A stretch of DNA of 64,000 nucleotides. Source: Manis javanica (taxonomy: Eukaryota > Chordata > Mammalia > Pholidota > Manidae). Positions 29,738 through 39,800 of the stretch are shown here, in pieces (position 1 is the stretch's first letter; each line of letters opens with the position of its first letter). The translations under genes and the position numbers were made by a program. The stretch covers positions 48,245,501-48,309,500 of the forward strand of contig NC_133170.1 in assembly GCF_040802235.1 (NCBI RefSeq), in the 5' to 3' direction. A model generated the notes under the pieces. It worked only from the letters and a program-made list of their open reading frames with translations, had not been told where the DNA came from and did no database searches.

Positions 29738-30707
29738 TGGGAGCCAAGATGGCAGTGTGAGTAGAGCAGCGGAAATCTCCTCCCAAAACCACATATATCT
29801 ATGAAAATATAACAAAGACAACTCTTCCTAGAACAGAGAACAGAGGACACAGGACAACATCCAGACCACATCCAAACCTGCGAGAACCCAGCGCCTCGCG
29901 AAGGGGGTAAGATACAAGCCCCAGCCCGGCGGGAACCAAGCACCGCTTCCCCCAACTCCCAGGAGTCGGAGCGGGGAAGGAGAGGGAGCCCAGTACTGCT
30001 GAACACCCAGCCCCAGCCATCCGGACCAGAGCGCAGACACAGTGCATGCATGGGGTCCTGGATACTAGAGAAACAGGCCAGCAAGACCAGTAAATGGATA
30101 CCGGTGGCTGGTGCTGGAGAACAAACAAAAGTGAGCGGCCATTTTTTTTTCTTTTTTTGGTGAGTGCTTTTTGGAAGTCTTAAAGGGACAGGAACCCCAA
30201 TACTAGGGAAACAGGACAGGAAGACTGGTGAGCAGATGCCTGAGCCCGGTGCCTGAGGGTAAAGAAAAGCGAGCGCTTTTTTTTTAATTATTTAAATTTT
30301 TTTGTTGTTGTTGTTGTTTTGTTTTGGCAAGTGCTTTTTGGAAGTCTTAAAGGGGCAGGGCAGGACACTTAGTCCAGAGGTAGGAAATCTGGGGATCTCT
30401 GGGCACTCTAACCCCCTGGGCAGCAGGGAGCACGGAGGCCCCTTACTGAGATAAGTAGCCTCCCGGTTCCCCCTCCAATGGGCTCCACAATTTTGTAGCA
30501 GCAGCCTGAGCCAAGCGACGCCCACAGAACAGCGGAGATAAACTCCATAGCAGCCAGGCAGGAAGCACAAGCCCTGTCTGTGCACAGCTGCCCAGCACAA
30601 GCCACTAGAGGTCGCTGTTCTCCCAGGAGAGGAAGGCCACAAACCAACAAGAAGGGAAGTTCTTCCAGCCATCACTTGTTCCAGCTCTGCAAACTATTTC
30701 TATCACC
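29738..30707 (+). promoter_or_regulatory. L1 5' UTR (internal promoter region)
   Basis: About 970 bases, distinctly GC-richer than the surroundings from 29830 to 30060 and 30400 to 30620, ending at the ORF1 start codon. Known L1 5' UTRs hold an internal RNA polymerase II promoter; that function is inferred from position. The start resembles other mammalian L1 5' ends with a 'caagatggc' word, a possible YY1-type site (about 29745-29753). The region includes two tandem units and T-rich and TTG microsatellite stretches. Confidence 0.75.
30063..30367 (+). repeat. Two tandem 5' UTR units (about 138 and 167 bp)
   Basis: Units 30063-30200 and 30201-30367 share their order. Each starts 'tactag(a/g)gaaacagg', runs through a 'gagcg' word and a poly(T) stretch, and ends in 'gtgctttttggaagtcttaa' (30164 and 30331). 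The second is longer because of TTG/TTTTG expansion near 30300-30325. The arrangement recalls monomer-type L1 promoters of rodents. Confidence 0.75.
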
Positions 30708-31553
30708 ATGAAAAGGCAAAATTACAGGCAAACCAAGATCACAGAGGCAACAACAGAGAAGGAGACAGACCTAATCAGTCTTCCTGAAAAAGAATTCAAA
30801 ATAAAAATCATAAACATGCTGATGGAAATGGAGAGAAAAATGCAAGAGCAATGGGATGAAGTCTGGAGGGAGATCACAGATGCCAGGAAGGAGATTACAG
30901 AAGTGAAACAAACTCTGGAAGGATTTTTAAGCAGAATGGATAAGATGCAAGAGGCCATTGAAGGAACAGAAACCAGAGAACAGGAATGCATAGAAGCTGA
31001 CATAGAGAGAGATAAAAGGATCTCCAGGAATGAAACAATATTAAGAGAACTGTGTGACCAATCCAAAAGGAACAATATCCATATTATAGGGGTACCAGAA
31101 GAAGAAGAGAGAGGAAAAGGGATAGAAAGTGTCTTTGAAGAAATAATTGCTGAAAACTTCCCCAAACAGGGGTAGGAAATAATTGAACAGACCATGGAAA
31201 TACACAGAACCCCCAACAGAAAGGATCCAAGGAGGACAACACCAAGACACATAATAATTAAAATGGCAAAGATCAAGGACAAGGAAAGAGTTTTAAAGGC
31301 AGCTGGAGATAAAAAGGCCACCTATAAAGGAAAACCCATCAGGCTATCATCAGACTTCTCGACAGAAACCCTACAGGCCAGAAGAGAATGGCATGATATA
31401 TTTAATGCAATGAAACAGAAGGGCCTTGAACCAAGGATACTGTATCCAGCACGACTATCATTTAAATATGATGGAAGGATTAAACAATTCCCAGACAAGC
31501 AAAAGCTGAGGGAATTTGCTTCCCACAAGCCACCTCTACAGGGCATCTTATAG
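30708..31553 (+). pseudogene. L1 ORF1 (RNA-binding chaperone), one nonsense codon
   Basis: ORF1p is a trimeric nucleic-acid chaperone that coats L1 RNA. The frame starts with ATG at 30708 and would give about 281 residues; human ORF1p is longer, about 338. A Glu/Lys/Met-rich coiled coil lies around residues 30-110, the RRM around 120-200 ('NNIHIIGVPEEEE' region near residue 122), and a C-terminal domain follows ('PRHIIIKMAKIKDKERVL', then 'YPARLSF'). A TAG at 31173-31175 interrupts the frame at codon 156; the rest is open in the same frame to the stop at 31551-31553. The position suggests a CAG-to-TAG change. This single break suggests a moderately young copy. Confidence 0.9.
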
Positions 31554-31760
31554 GGACTGCTCTAGATGGGAGCACTCCTAAAAAGAGCACAGAACAAAAC
31601 ACCCAACATATGAAGAATGGAGGAGGAGGAATAAGAAGGGAGAGAAGAAAAGAATCTCCAGACAGTGTATATAACAGCTCAATAAACAAGCTAAGTTAGG
31701 CAGTAAGATACTAAAGAGGCTAACCTCGAACCTTTGGTAACCACGAATTTAAAGCCTGCA

Positions 31761-34700
31761 ATGGCAATAAGTACATATCTCTCAATAGTCACTCTAAATG
31801 TAAATGGACTTAACCCAACAATCAAAAGACACAGAGTAATAGAATGGATAAAAAATCAAGACCCATCTATATGCTGCTTACAAGAAACTCACCTCAAACC
31901 CAAAGACATGCACAGACTAAAAGTCAAGGGATGGAAAAACATATTTCAGGCAAACAACAGCAAGAAGAAAACAGGGGTTGCAGTACTAATATCAGACAAA
32001 ATAGACTTCAAAACAAAGAAAGTAACAAGAGATAAAGAAGGACACTACATAATGATAAAGGGCACAGTCCAACAAGAGGATGTAACCATTCTAAATATAT
32101 ATGCACCCAACAAAGGAGCACCAGCATATGTGAAACAAATACTAACAGAACTAAAGGGGGAAATAGACTGCAATGCATTCATTTTAGGAGACTTCAACAC
32201 ACCACTCACCCCAAAGAATAGATCCGCTGGGCAAAAAATAAGTAAGGACACGGAGGTACTGAACAACACAGTAGAACAGATAGACCTCATAGACATCTAT
32301 AGAACTCTACATCCAAAAGCAACAGGATATACATTCTTCTCAAGTGCACATGGAACATTCTCCAGAATAGACCACATACTAGCTCACAAAAAGAGCCTCA
32401 GTAAATTCCAAAATATTGAAATTCTACCAACCAATTTTTCAGACCACAAAGGTATAAAACTAGAAATAAATTCTACAAAGAAAACAAAAGGCTCAAAAAC
32501 ACATGGAGGCTTAACAACATGCTCCTAAATAATCAATGGATCAATGAACAAATCAAAATAGAGATCAAGGAATATATAGAAACAAATGACAACAACAACA
32601 AAGCCCCAACTTCTGTGGGACGCAGCAAAAGTAGTCTTAAGAGGAAAGAATATGGCGATCCAGGCACACTTGAAGAAGGGAGAACAATCCCAAATGAATA
32701 GTCTAACATCACAATTATCGAAACTGGAAAAAGAAGAACAAATGAGGCCTAAAGTCAGCAGAAGGAGGGACATAATAATGATCAGAGAAGAAATAAACAA
32801 AATTGGGAAGAATAAAACAATAGCAAAAATCAACGAAACCAAGAGCTGGTTCTTTGAGAAAAAAACAAAATAGGTAAGCCTCTAGCCAAACTTATTGAGA
32901 GAAAAAGAGAATCAACACAAATCAACAGAATCAGAAATGAGAACGGAAAAATCACGACAGACTCCACAGAAATACAAAGAATTATTAAAGACTACTATGA
33001 AAACCTATATGCCAACAAGCTGGAAAACCTAGAAGAAATGAAAACTTCCTAGAAAAATACAACCTCCCAAGACTGACCAAGGAAGAAACACAAAACTTAA
33101 ACAAACCAATTACGAGCAAAGAAATTGAAACGGTAATCAAAAAACTACCCAAGAACAAAACCCCCGGGCTGGACGGATTTACCTCAAAATTTTATCAGAC
33201 ACACAGAGAAGACATAATACCCATTCTCCTTAGTGTTTTCCAAAAAATAGAAGAGGAGGGAATACTCCCAAAGTCATTCTATGAAGCCAACATCACCCTA
33301 ATACCAAAACCAGGCAAAGACCCCACCAAAAAAGAAAATTACAGACCAATATCCCTGATGAACATAGATGCAAAAATACTCAATAAAATATTAGCAAACA
33401 GAATTCAACAGTATATCTAAAGGATCATACATCATGACTAAGTGGGATTTATCCCAGGGATGCAAGGATGGTACAACATTCGAAAATCCAACAACATCAT
33501 CCACCACATCAAGAAGAAGGATGGAAACCACATGATCATCTCCATGGATGCTGAAAAGGCATTTGACAAGGTTCAACATCCATTCATGATAAAAACTCTC
33601 AGCAAAATGGGAATAGAGGGCAAGTACCTCAACATAATAAAGGCCATATACAATAAACCCACAGCCAACATCATACTGAACAGCGAGAAGCTGAAAGCAT
33701 TTCCTCTGAGATCGGGAGCTAGATAGGGATGCCCACTCTCCCCACTGTTATTTAACATAGTACTGGAGGTCCTAGCCACAGCAATCAGACAAAACAAAGA
33801 AATACAAGGAATCCAGATTGGTAAAGAAGAAGACAAACTGTCAGTATTTGCAGGCGATATGATATTGTACATAAAAAACCCTAAAGACTCCACTCCAAAA
33901 CTACTAGAACTGATATCGGAATACAGCAAAGTTGCAGGATACAAAATTAACACACAGAAATCTGTGGCTTTCCTATACACTAACAATGAACCAACAGAAA
34001 GAGAAATCAGGAAAACAACTCCATTCACAATTGCATCAAAAAGAATAAAATAACTAGGAATAAACCTGACCAAAGAAGTGAAAGACCTATACCATGAAAA
34101 CTACAAGTCACTTTTAAGAGAAATTAAAGGGGACACTAACAAATGGAAACTTATCCCATGCTCATGGATAGGAAGAATTAATATCATCAAAATGGCCATC
34201 CTGCCCAAAGCAATATACAGATTTGATGCAATCTCTATCAAATTACCAGCAACATTCTTCAATGGAATGGAACAAATAATTCAAAAATTCATATGGAAAC
34301 ACCAAAGACCCCAAATAGCCAAAGCAATCCTGAGAAAGAAGAATAAAGTAGGGGGGATCTCACTCCCCAACTTCAAGCTCTACTACAAAGCCATAGTAAT
34401 CAAGACAATTTGGTACTGGCACAAGAACAGAGCCACAGACCAGTGGAACAGATTAGAGACTACAGATATTAACCCAAACATATATGTTCAATTAATATTT
34501 GATAAAGGAGCCATGGACATACAATGGCAAAATGACAGTCTCTTCAACAGATGGTGCTGGAAAAACTGGACAGCTACATGTAGGAGAATGAAACTGGACC
34601 ATTGTCTAACCCCATACACAAAAGTAAATTCAAAATGGATCAAAGACCTGAATGTAAGTCATGAAACTATAAAACTCTTAGAAAAAACATAGGCAAAAAC

Positions 34701-35573
34701 CTTTTAGACATAAACATGAGTGACCTCTTCTTGAACATATCTCCCCAGGCAAGGAAAACAACAGCAAAAATGAACAAGTGGGACTACATTAAGCTGAAAA
34801 GCTTCTGTACAGCAAAAGACACCATCAATAGAACAAAAAGGAACCCTACAGTATGGGAGAATATATTTCAAAATAACAGATCCAATAAAGGCTTGATGTC
34901 CAAAATATATAAAGAGCTCATCCACTTCAACAAAGAAAAAACAAACAATCCACTTAAAAAATGGGCAGAGGAACTGAACAGACAGTTCTCCAAAAAGGAG
35001 ATGCAGATGGCCAACAGACACATGAAAAGATGTTCCACATCGCTAATTGTCAGAGAAATGCAAATTAAAACTACAATGAGATATCACCTCACACCAGTAA
35101 GGATGACTACCATCCAAAAGACAAACAACAACAAATTTTGGGGAGGCTGTAGAGAAAAGGGAACCCTCCTACACTGCTGTTGGGAATGTAAATTAGTTCA
35201 ACCATTGTGGAAAGCAGTATGGAGGTTCATCAAAATGCTCAAAACAGACTTACCATTTGATCCAGGAATTCCACTCCTAGGAATTTACCCTAAAACGCAG
35301 CACTCAAGTTTGAAAAAGACAGATGCACCCCTATGTTTATCGCAGCACTATTTACCATAGCCAAGAATTGGAAGCAACCTGTCCATCAGTAGATGATTGA
35401 ATAAAGAAGATGTGGTACATATACACAATGGAATATTACTTAGCCATAAGAAGAAAACAAATCCTACCATTTGCAACAACATGAATGGAGCTAGAGGGTA
35501 TTATGCTCAGTGAAATAAGCCAAGTGGAGAAAGAGAAATACCAAATGATTTCACTCATCTGTGGAGTATAAGA
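31761..35573 (+). pseudogene. L1 ORF2 (endonuclease/reverse transcriptase), multiply broken
   Basis: ORF2p nicks target DNA and reverse-transcribes L1 RNA. The endonuclease domain is open from 31761 to 32528 with 'LNVNGLN', 'QETHL', 'GDFNTPL', 'RIDHIL' and 'SDHKGIKLEI' all visible. Frameshifts occur near 32501, 32600 and 32865. The reverse-transcriptase part (about 33120-34060) shows '[12 protein letters not shown]', '[20 protein letters not shown]' and '[14 protein letters not shown]'. Stops lie at 33418-33420, 33439-33441, 33724-33726 (in the 'SGAR-GCPLSP' motif) and near 34051-34053. The catalytic FADD box reads FAGD (33847-33858). The C-terminal cysteine-rich segment lies near 35150-35260 and the frame shifts again near 34685 and 35345. 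Inactive. The 3' boundary is approximate. Confidence 0.92.
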
Positions 35574-35915
35574 ACAAAGGAAAAACTGAAGGAACAAAAC
35601 AGCAGCAGAATCACAAAACCCAAGATTGGACTAACAGGTACCAAAGGGAAAGGGACTGGGAAGGATGGGTGGGTAGGGAGGGATAAGGGGGGGGAAATGA
35701 AGGGGAGTATTAAGATTAGCATGCATAAAGGGGGTGGTAGGAGAAAGGAGAAGGCTGTAAAACACAGAGAAGACAAGTAGTGATTCTACAGCATTTTGCT
35801 ATGCTGATGGACAGTGACTGTAAAGGGGTTTATAGCAGGGACCTGGTATAGGGGAGAGCCTAGTAAACATAATGTTCTTCATGTAATTGTAGATTAATGA
35901 TAACAAAAAAAAAGA
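35574..35915 (+). mobile_element. L1 3' UTR and own A-rich end
   Basis: Contains the purine/G-rich tract typical of L1 3' UTRs (35640-35760) and ends with 'agattaatgataac' and nine A residues (35905-35913), then 'gaaagaaagggggatt'. No AATAAA is seen in the last 40 bases, so polyadenylation here would be weak. No target-site duplication follows. Confidence 0.8.
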
Positions 35916-36139
35916 AAGAAAGGGGGATTACTCCCTGATAGGATAAAACTAACTGTAAATCAACTATTAATGCATGCTTTAAATATCCTTAATTTTGATC
36001 ATTTAATGGGTGTCAGATGATCAGCTATGGAAGTACATTTTTCTGATAATATTCCTTTCTCTTAAAAAAATAAGAAGCAGTTCCTATGTGGTGACCTCCA
36101 ATAAGTTCTTTACAATGGTATAAAGGGCATATCAAAGTG

Positions 36140-36766
36140 TGGGCAAAGGGTCTGTTTGTGTTTATATAGAGGATCAAAGCCTAATTTGGCTACCCAGAAA
36201 ACGAACTAAGATAACGATATGAAGAAGAAGTTTCAACATCAACATACTCTTGAAGAGTCATTCCAGAAGATGATCATCAAAAACGTCAACAAAGATCCTG
36301 GCACTGTTGCAGTTGTAGCTGCATTCATCCCACTGGTTCCTAGAATTGCCGTTGGAATGAAGAAGGAGATATCTAAGCTGGCCTGTGCATACAGTAAAAT
36401 AACAAATTTGACTAAATCTATACTGTTGGAACTCAACCAAGAATTAGGAGAAGTCCAAGTTGCAGTGCTCCAAAATCTTGAGACTACAGAGTATCTACTG
36501 TTAAAAGAACATATGGGATGTGAACAGTTTTCAGGAATGTGTTGTTTTAAATTGTCTGATTTTTCTCAAACTATTCAAATTCAGTTAGACAATATCCATC
36601 ATATCATAGTAAGTTTTCACAAATGCTTAGGGTGCCTAACTGGTTTTCTTGGTTTCACTGCAGATGGCTGGTAATTGTAGGTCTGCTTTGGTTATGTAAC
36701 TGTATTCCTATTATGTTAATGTGTGTGCGCAATTTAATTAGTAGTTTAAAACCTATATATGCTTAA
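36140..36766 (+). pseudogene. Endogenous retroviral env remnant, SU end and TM subunit
   Basis: A decayed retroviral envelope fragment. The longest frame (36219-36674, 151 codons) holds a hydrophobic fusion-peptide-like stretch around residues 30-47, a heptad-like helical segment (about 50-90) and a CX6CC motif (residues about 100-108) typical of the TM subunit of gamma-type envelopes. In another frame, a basic R-K-R triplet at 36196-36204 suits a furin-type SU/TM cleavage site. In a third frame, 36668-36766 encodes a hydrophobic membrane-anchor-like helix and short tail ending in TAA. The parts lie in three frames, so at least two frameshifts separate them. Most of SU, pol and gag are absent. 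Class I (gamma-type) origin is inferred from motif spacing. Confidence 0.75.
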
Positions 36767-37204
36767 ATTACTCTACAAGAAGATATGTCAAAGAAATAAT
36801 CAATCTTCCCATGTTTTCTTCTGTCTGCTACTTCTATAGCTTTTCTTCTTCCTTCCTAATTGCAGCCCTTTAGTAGAATTCGTGCCTCATATAGAAAATT
36901 ACCGAATGTCATAATTCTTCCAAGTGGTAAAGATACCTCAAGACAAATGCTGGGCATAAAACCCACAGGGCATAAATCTGCAAAGAAGTAAAAAGCTAAC
37001 CTTTTCAAACAATATTCCTTCTCTCTCACTTACCAACTTTACATTTCCCTGTATGGCCCTGGAAGATGACTGGTTAGGCAGAGATGGGTAAGATTCCTCA
37101 AGGAAGGAACAACCTGATAGGTACAGTTGCAGGGGGGCGTTCAGGTGAGAAATTGGGGATCAACAGAGGTGAGGCCTAGAACCTCCCCCCCCTGTTTTGA
37201 GAGA
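36767..37204 (+). other. Possible 3' proviral sequence after env
   Basis: Non-L1 sequence between the env remnant and the older L1 3' end. Position suggests the env-to-LTR region of the same provirus; C- and G-runs near 37134-37140 and 37184-37193 are noted, but no clear polypurine tract or LTR edge is visible. Confidence 0.35.
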
Positions 37205-38080
37205 AATCTTCTGCATCCATGGAAAGATGCTCCACATCGTTAATCATCAGTGAAATGCAAATAAAAACCAATGAGATAGCACCTCACACCAGTTAGGATG
37301 GCCAACATCCAAAAGACAAGGAACAACAAATGCTGGCAAGGATGCAAAGAAAGGGGAACCCTCCTACAGGGTTGGTGTGAATGTAAATTAGTTCAACCAT
37401 TGTAGAAAGCAATATGGAAGTTCCTCAAAAAACTAAAAATAGAAATACCATTTGCCCCAGGAATTCCACTCCTAGGAATTTACCTGAAGAAAACAAGATC
37501 CCTGATTCAAAAAGACATATGCGTCCCATGTTTATCACATCACTGTTTACAGTAGCCAAATATGGAAGCAACCTAAGTGTCCACCAGTAGATGAATGGAT
37601 AAAGAAGATGAGGTACATATATGCAATGGAATATTATTCAGCCATAAGAAAACAAATCCTACTATTTGCAACAACATGGATGGAGCTAGAGGGTATTATG
37701 CTCAGTGAAATAAGCCAGGTGGAGAAAGCAAGTACCAAATGATTTCAATCATTTGTGGAGAATAACAACAAAGCAAAACTGAAGAAACAAAACAGCAGCA
37801 GACTCACAGACTCCAAGAAGGGACTAGAGGTTACCAAAGGGAAGTGCTTGGGGAGGGTGGGTAGGAAGGGGCGGAAAAGGGAATTAAGGAGCATTTTGAT
37901 TAGCACACATAATGTAGGGGGTCACAGGGAAGGCAGTACAGCACCAAGAAGACAAGTACTGACTCTGTGGCATCTTACTACATTGATGGACAGTGACGGC
38001 AATGGGGTGTGGCAGGGGACAATGTTGCTCATGTGAAACCTTCATAGGATTGTATATCAATGATACCTTAATAAAAAAAA
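37205..38080 (+). mobile_element. Older, 5'-truncated L1 3' end
   Basis: Sense L1 from the ORF2 C-terminal region ('gatgctccacatcgttaatc' near 37226-37245) through the 3' UTR to 'gtatatcaatgatacctta' and AATAAA plus A-run (38070-38080). It parallels the end of the full-length L1 but is clearly diverged, hence older or another subfamily. Its AATAAA probably served as the polyadenylation signal of the transduced transcript. Confidence 0.9.
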
Positions 38081-38126
38081 AGATTTTTAAGTGAACCAAA
38101 AAAAAATTAATAAATAAATAAAAAGA
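38070..38126 (+). terminator. Polyadenylation signal and retained poly(A) tail of the transduction
   Basis: AATAAA at 38070-38075 lies about 22 bases upstream of the A-rich tail that starts at 38098, the usual cleavage distance. The tail is A-rich with TAAA units (38098-38126) and runs directly into the right copy of the target-site duplication. Confidence 0.75.
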
Positions 38127-38141
38127 TAAAGATGTAGACTC
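38127..38141 (+). repeat. Target-site duplication, right copy
   Basis: Perfect 15-base copy of 29714-29728 at the 3' border of the A-rich tail. Confidence 0.9.
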
Positions 38142-39800
38142 ATAAAACTACTGCCATAGTCAAGATACAAAATACTTTAATCATCCTTAAAAATGTCCTT
38201 CTACCTCTTCGGTGACTATTTCTCCTCAAACCCAGGCAACCACTAATCTTTTTGTCAATATAGATTAGTTCTTGCTTTCTACAATTGTATATAATGGAAT
38301 CATAGAGTATGTACTTTTGTATCTGGTTTCTTCCTCTCAGTGTAATAATTTTGATATTCATACATGTTGTTGAGCAAAAAGGAGTCCATTCCTTTAGGTT
38401 CAGATTGTTTTGCATCATATGAGTTTACTGCATTTGTTCTTTCACTTACCTGTCAATAGACATCTAGATTCTATTTTTTTGTTGTTATTATGAATAGATA
38501 CATTGTAAGCATTTGCATATAAGTTCTTTTGTGGTCATGTTTTTATTTCTTCCCGGTGAATATCTAGGAATGAAATAGCTATAGAATGTATACAGTGTGG
38601 AATGTACAATGGACTATTTTGGGTTCATGTTGAACCTGTCCTGTCAAACAATTTCCTAAAGAGTTTGCACCATTTTGCATTCACAACAGCAATTTATGAG
38701 AGCTTTAGTTGTTTTGCCATCTGTCAACACTTGGTATTATCAGTCATCAATTTTAGGGTTGTTCTAAGGTTGGGTATCTCATTGTGGCTTTAATAGCATT
38801 TCCTTGACTAATTATTCTGAACCTTACTTTACATACTTAGTAGACATTTATATTTTCTTTTTGTAAAGGTTTCATTGAAATCTTTTGCCCATTTTTATAT
38901 TTGTCTTCTTATTGGATTCTAACAGTTCTTCATATATTCAGAACATAAATATTCAGATTACATATATGTATTATTTATGATATAGAATATTTTATATATC
39001 ATATGTACATATGTATATACACATACACATATATATAAATTTACCATTCTATGGCATGTCTTTTTATTTTCTTATTAGTATATTTTGAAGTGCAAAATGC
39101 AAGTTAATTGACTCTTTCCTCAGTTATCTCAATACTTCTATTCAGTCATTTCAGTTCAGCTAATGAGTTTTCTATTTCAGAGTCTGTATTTTTCAGTTTT
39201 AGAATTTGATGAATTTTCTTTTGCTGTGCTAAATGTGCTATATTTTCAATCATCATATTTCCTTTTACAACTTTCCTTTTCTTATAATTATTATAATGGT
39301 TTTGAATTCATTACTTAGTAATTGCCACATTGAATTATTTTGGGTATTCCTCTTTTGATTGTATTTTCTCTTGAGAATGAGTTGCAATTTTATGATTTTA
39401 ATATTTCAAATATTTTGGGACTATATCCTTAAATTGTCAATATTATATTGACAAGACTCTTAATTGTTATATTCTTCCAGAGTGTGGATGTTTTTGTTTT
39501 AGAAATCAATTAACCTGTTTAGACACAAACTGAAAACTGTTTTGCTTATGTGGGTAACAAATTAAATCTGAGTTCAGTTCTTGTGCTACAAGTAGAAACT
39601 GCATTGAGTTTCTGGTTTAGAGATTATCCAGAGATTTAGACAAAGAATGTGAATTTGAGGGCTCTTTACTCTGGCATTCTCCTTCCTAGGATTCTGTCAT
39701 CACTTGCCAATGGCTGATACTGTCCTTGACTATTTGATTCCTTGGGACAGTAAGAGGGCAGATTTCCTCTTAAGAGTTTTAGTTGCCTCATGCCATATAT
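38142..39800 (-). mobile_element. Antisense L1, second part of the split element
   Basis: Continues the 29630-29728 element. Minus-strand 3' UTR to ORF2 end runs at about 38142-39090 ('aatatctaggaatgaaatagc' type block near 38560-38580, 'ccattctatggcatgtc' near 39044-39060). Sequence like the antisense ORF1/5' region then follows from about 39110 to 39800, with most of ORF2 missing, as in HAL1-type or internally deleted elements. All frames are broken. An AT-rich (TATACA) patch lies at 38960-39035. Confidence 0.6.

Larger units (their letters stand above)
35916..38097 (+). mobile_element. 3'-transduced flank of the source L1
   Basis: DNA between the L1's own A-run and the final poly(A) tail: about 0.25 kb unassigned, a retroviral env remnant (36140-36766), about 0.44 kb of possible proviral 3' sequence (36767-37204) and an older L1 3' end (37205-38080). 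Since the target-site duplication lies beyond all of it, it was most likely copied from the source locus by transcriptional read-through. Nested later insertions into the A tail are the alternative, but no duplications support that. Confidence 0.75.
29738..38126 (+). mobile_element. Full-length L1 insertion with about 2.2-kb 3' transduction
   Basis: One retrotransposition unit. It runs from an L1 5' end ('gggagccaagatggcag' near 29739-29755) through 5' UTR, ORF1, ORF2, 3' UTR and an internal A-run (35905-35913), then about 2.2 kb of passenger DNA, a canonical AATAAA (38070-38075) and a final A-rich tail from 38098. A perfect 15-bp duplication bounds the whole unit (29714-29728 and 38127-38141). 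Nine bases (29729-29737) between the left duplication and the L1 start are either extra bases added at integration or L1 5' sequence. The L1 lacks AATAAA close to its own end, which would favour read-through. Both coding regions carry inactivating changes, so the copy is not autonomous now. Confidence 0.85.

Noticed and set aside
30292..30675. A 127-codon minus-strand frame over the L1 5' UTR
   Set aside because: A frame in GC-rich UTR sequence with no recognisable domain. The published primate antisense ORF0 idea cannot be supported here from sequence alone.
30722..31321. A 199-codon minus-strand open frame
   Set aside because: It lies opposite L1 ORF1; the Ile/Leu/Ser-rich composition is the mirror of the Lys/Glu-rich ORF1.
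33573..34073. A 166-codon minus-strand open frame with membrane-like composition
   Set aside because: It is the antisense of L1 ORF2 reverse-transcriptase sequence; the hydrophobicity is a by-product.
36219..36674. A domesticated, functional envelope (syncytin-like) gene
   Set aside because: The frame is only 151 codons, starts after the cleavage-site region and loses the membrane anchor by frameshift, so it shows no sign of a preserved gene.
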